In this document: one piece after another, positions 7,033-7,107 of the stretch
How positions within the stretch are numbered: position 1 is the first letter of the stretch
Layout: each line of letters opens with the position of its first letter
Assembly: GCA_017556665.1 (NCBI GenBank)
Contig: JAFYMJ010000341.1
Coordinates: 1-7,107, forward strand
DNA from: Bacteroidales bacterium
GTDB lineage: Bacteria; Bacteroidota; Bacteroidia; Bacteroidales; UBA932
DNA: 7,107 nucleotides
Direction: 5' to 3'
The notes under the pieces: model-generated
Database searches by the model: none
Seen by the model: only the letters and a program-made list of their open reading frames with translations
Told to the model about the DNA's origin: nothing
Program-made: the position numbers and the translations under genes

Positions 7033-7107
7033 TTACTTAACTTTACCAAACCTTCTATCTCTTGCGGTGAAGGCTTCCAATGCTTGTTGGAATTGAGGTT
7101 TGCGAAA
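7033..7107 (-). CDS. uppS: Isoprenyl transferase (undecaprenyl diphosphate synthase), C-terminal end
   Basis: Only the last 24 codons and the TAA stop (7033-7035) are inside the window; the rest lies beyond the right edge. The translated end is FRKPQFQQALEAFTARDRRF followed by GKVK. The F(R/K)...F..A...F..R.RRFG pattern is the conserved C-terminus of cis-isoprenyl transferases (E. coli UppS ends with a similar RERRFGG segment). These cytosolic or membrane-associated enzymes extend farnesyl diphosphate to the C55 lipid carrier used for peptidoglycan and surface glycans. The position, 21 bases before bamA and on the same strand, is the usual Bacteroidota order and supports the call. It is probably in the bamA transcript. 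The catalytic residues are not visible, so the assignment rests on a short but characteristic tail plus synteny. Confidence 0.85.
   Translation of the reverse strand, partial: FRKPQFQQALEAFTARDRRFGKVK

Noticed and set aside
1..7107. Mobile element, CRISPR array or defence system
   Set aside because: No transposase or integrase, no regularly spaced repeats and no target-site duplications are visible; all seven genes are conserved housekeeping families in continuous frames.

Overview
The window looks like a chromosomal segment of a member of the Bacteroidota, most likely Bacteroidales. The evidence is the gene order (uppS, bamA, then two tandem skp/ompH genes), an anaerobe-type two-subunit 2-oxoacid:ferredoxin oxidoreductase, AT-rich intergenic DNA, and no Shine-Dalgarno sequence before any of the six visible start codons. 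This is inferred from protein features; genus cannot be assigned.

All seven genes lie on the minus strand, so the reading order runs from high to low coordinates. The first block (7107 to 3395) is an outer-membrane biogenesis operon. It holds the last 24 codons of uppS (isoprenyl transferase, lipid carrier for wall and surface glycans), then bamA (the outer-membrane protein insertase), then two different Skp/OmpH-type periplasmic chaperones. The gaps are 21, 11 and 27 bases, so these genes are almost certainly co-transcribed. The block ends at a strong intrinsic terminator (about 3312-3360).

After an AT-rich spacer that should hold the promoter, the second block (3162 to 1) is metabolic. korA (fused gamma-alpha subunit) and korB (TPP- and Fe-S-binding beta subunit) encode a 2-oxoacid:ferredoxin oxidoreductase, probably for 2-oxoglutarate. 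Fifty-two bases further on begins gdhA, glutamate dehydrogenase, cut off by the window edge after 75 codons. Both enzymes act on 2-oxoglutarate: KorAB links it to succinyl-CoA, CO2 and reduced ferredoxin, and GDH links it to ammonia and glutamate. The cluster therefore sits at a carbon/nitrogen branch point.

I found no mobile element, CRISPR array, RNA gene, defence system or broken gene. This is ordinary core-genome sequence and I see no undescribed system in it. The points most worth a second look are the kor-gdh neighbourhood, the divergence of the two Skp paralogues, a marked preference for the Glu codon GAG in an AT-rich setting, and short palindromes next to the korA and gdhA starts.
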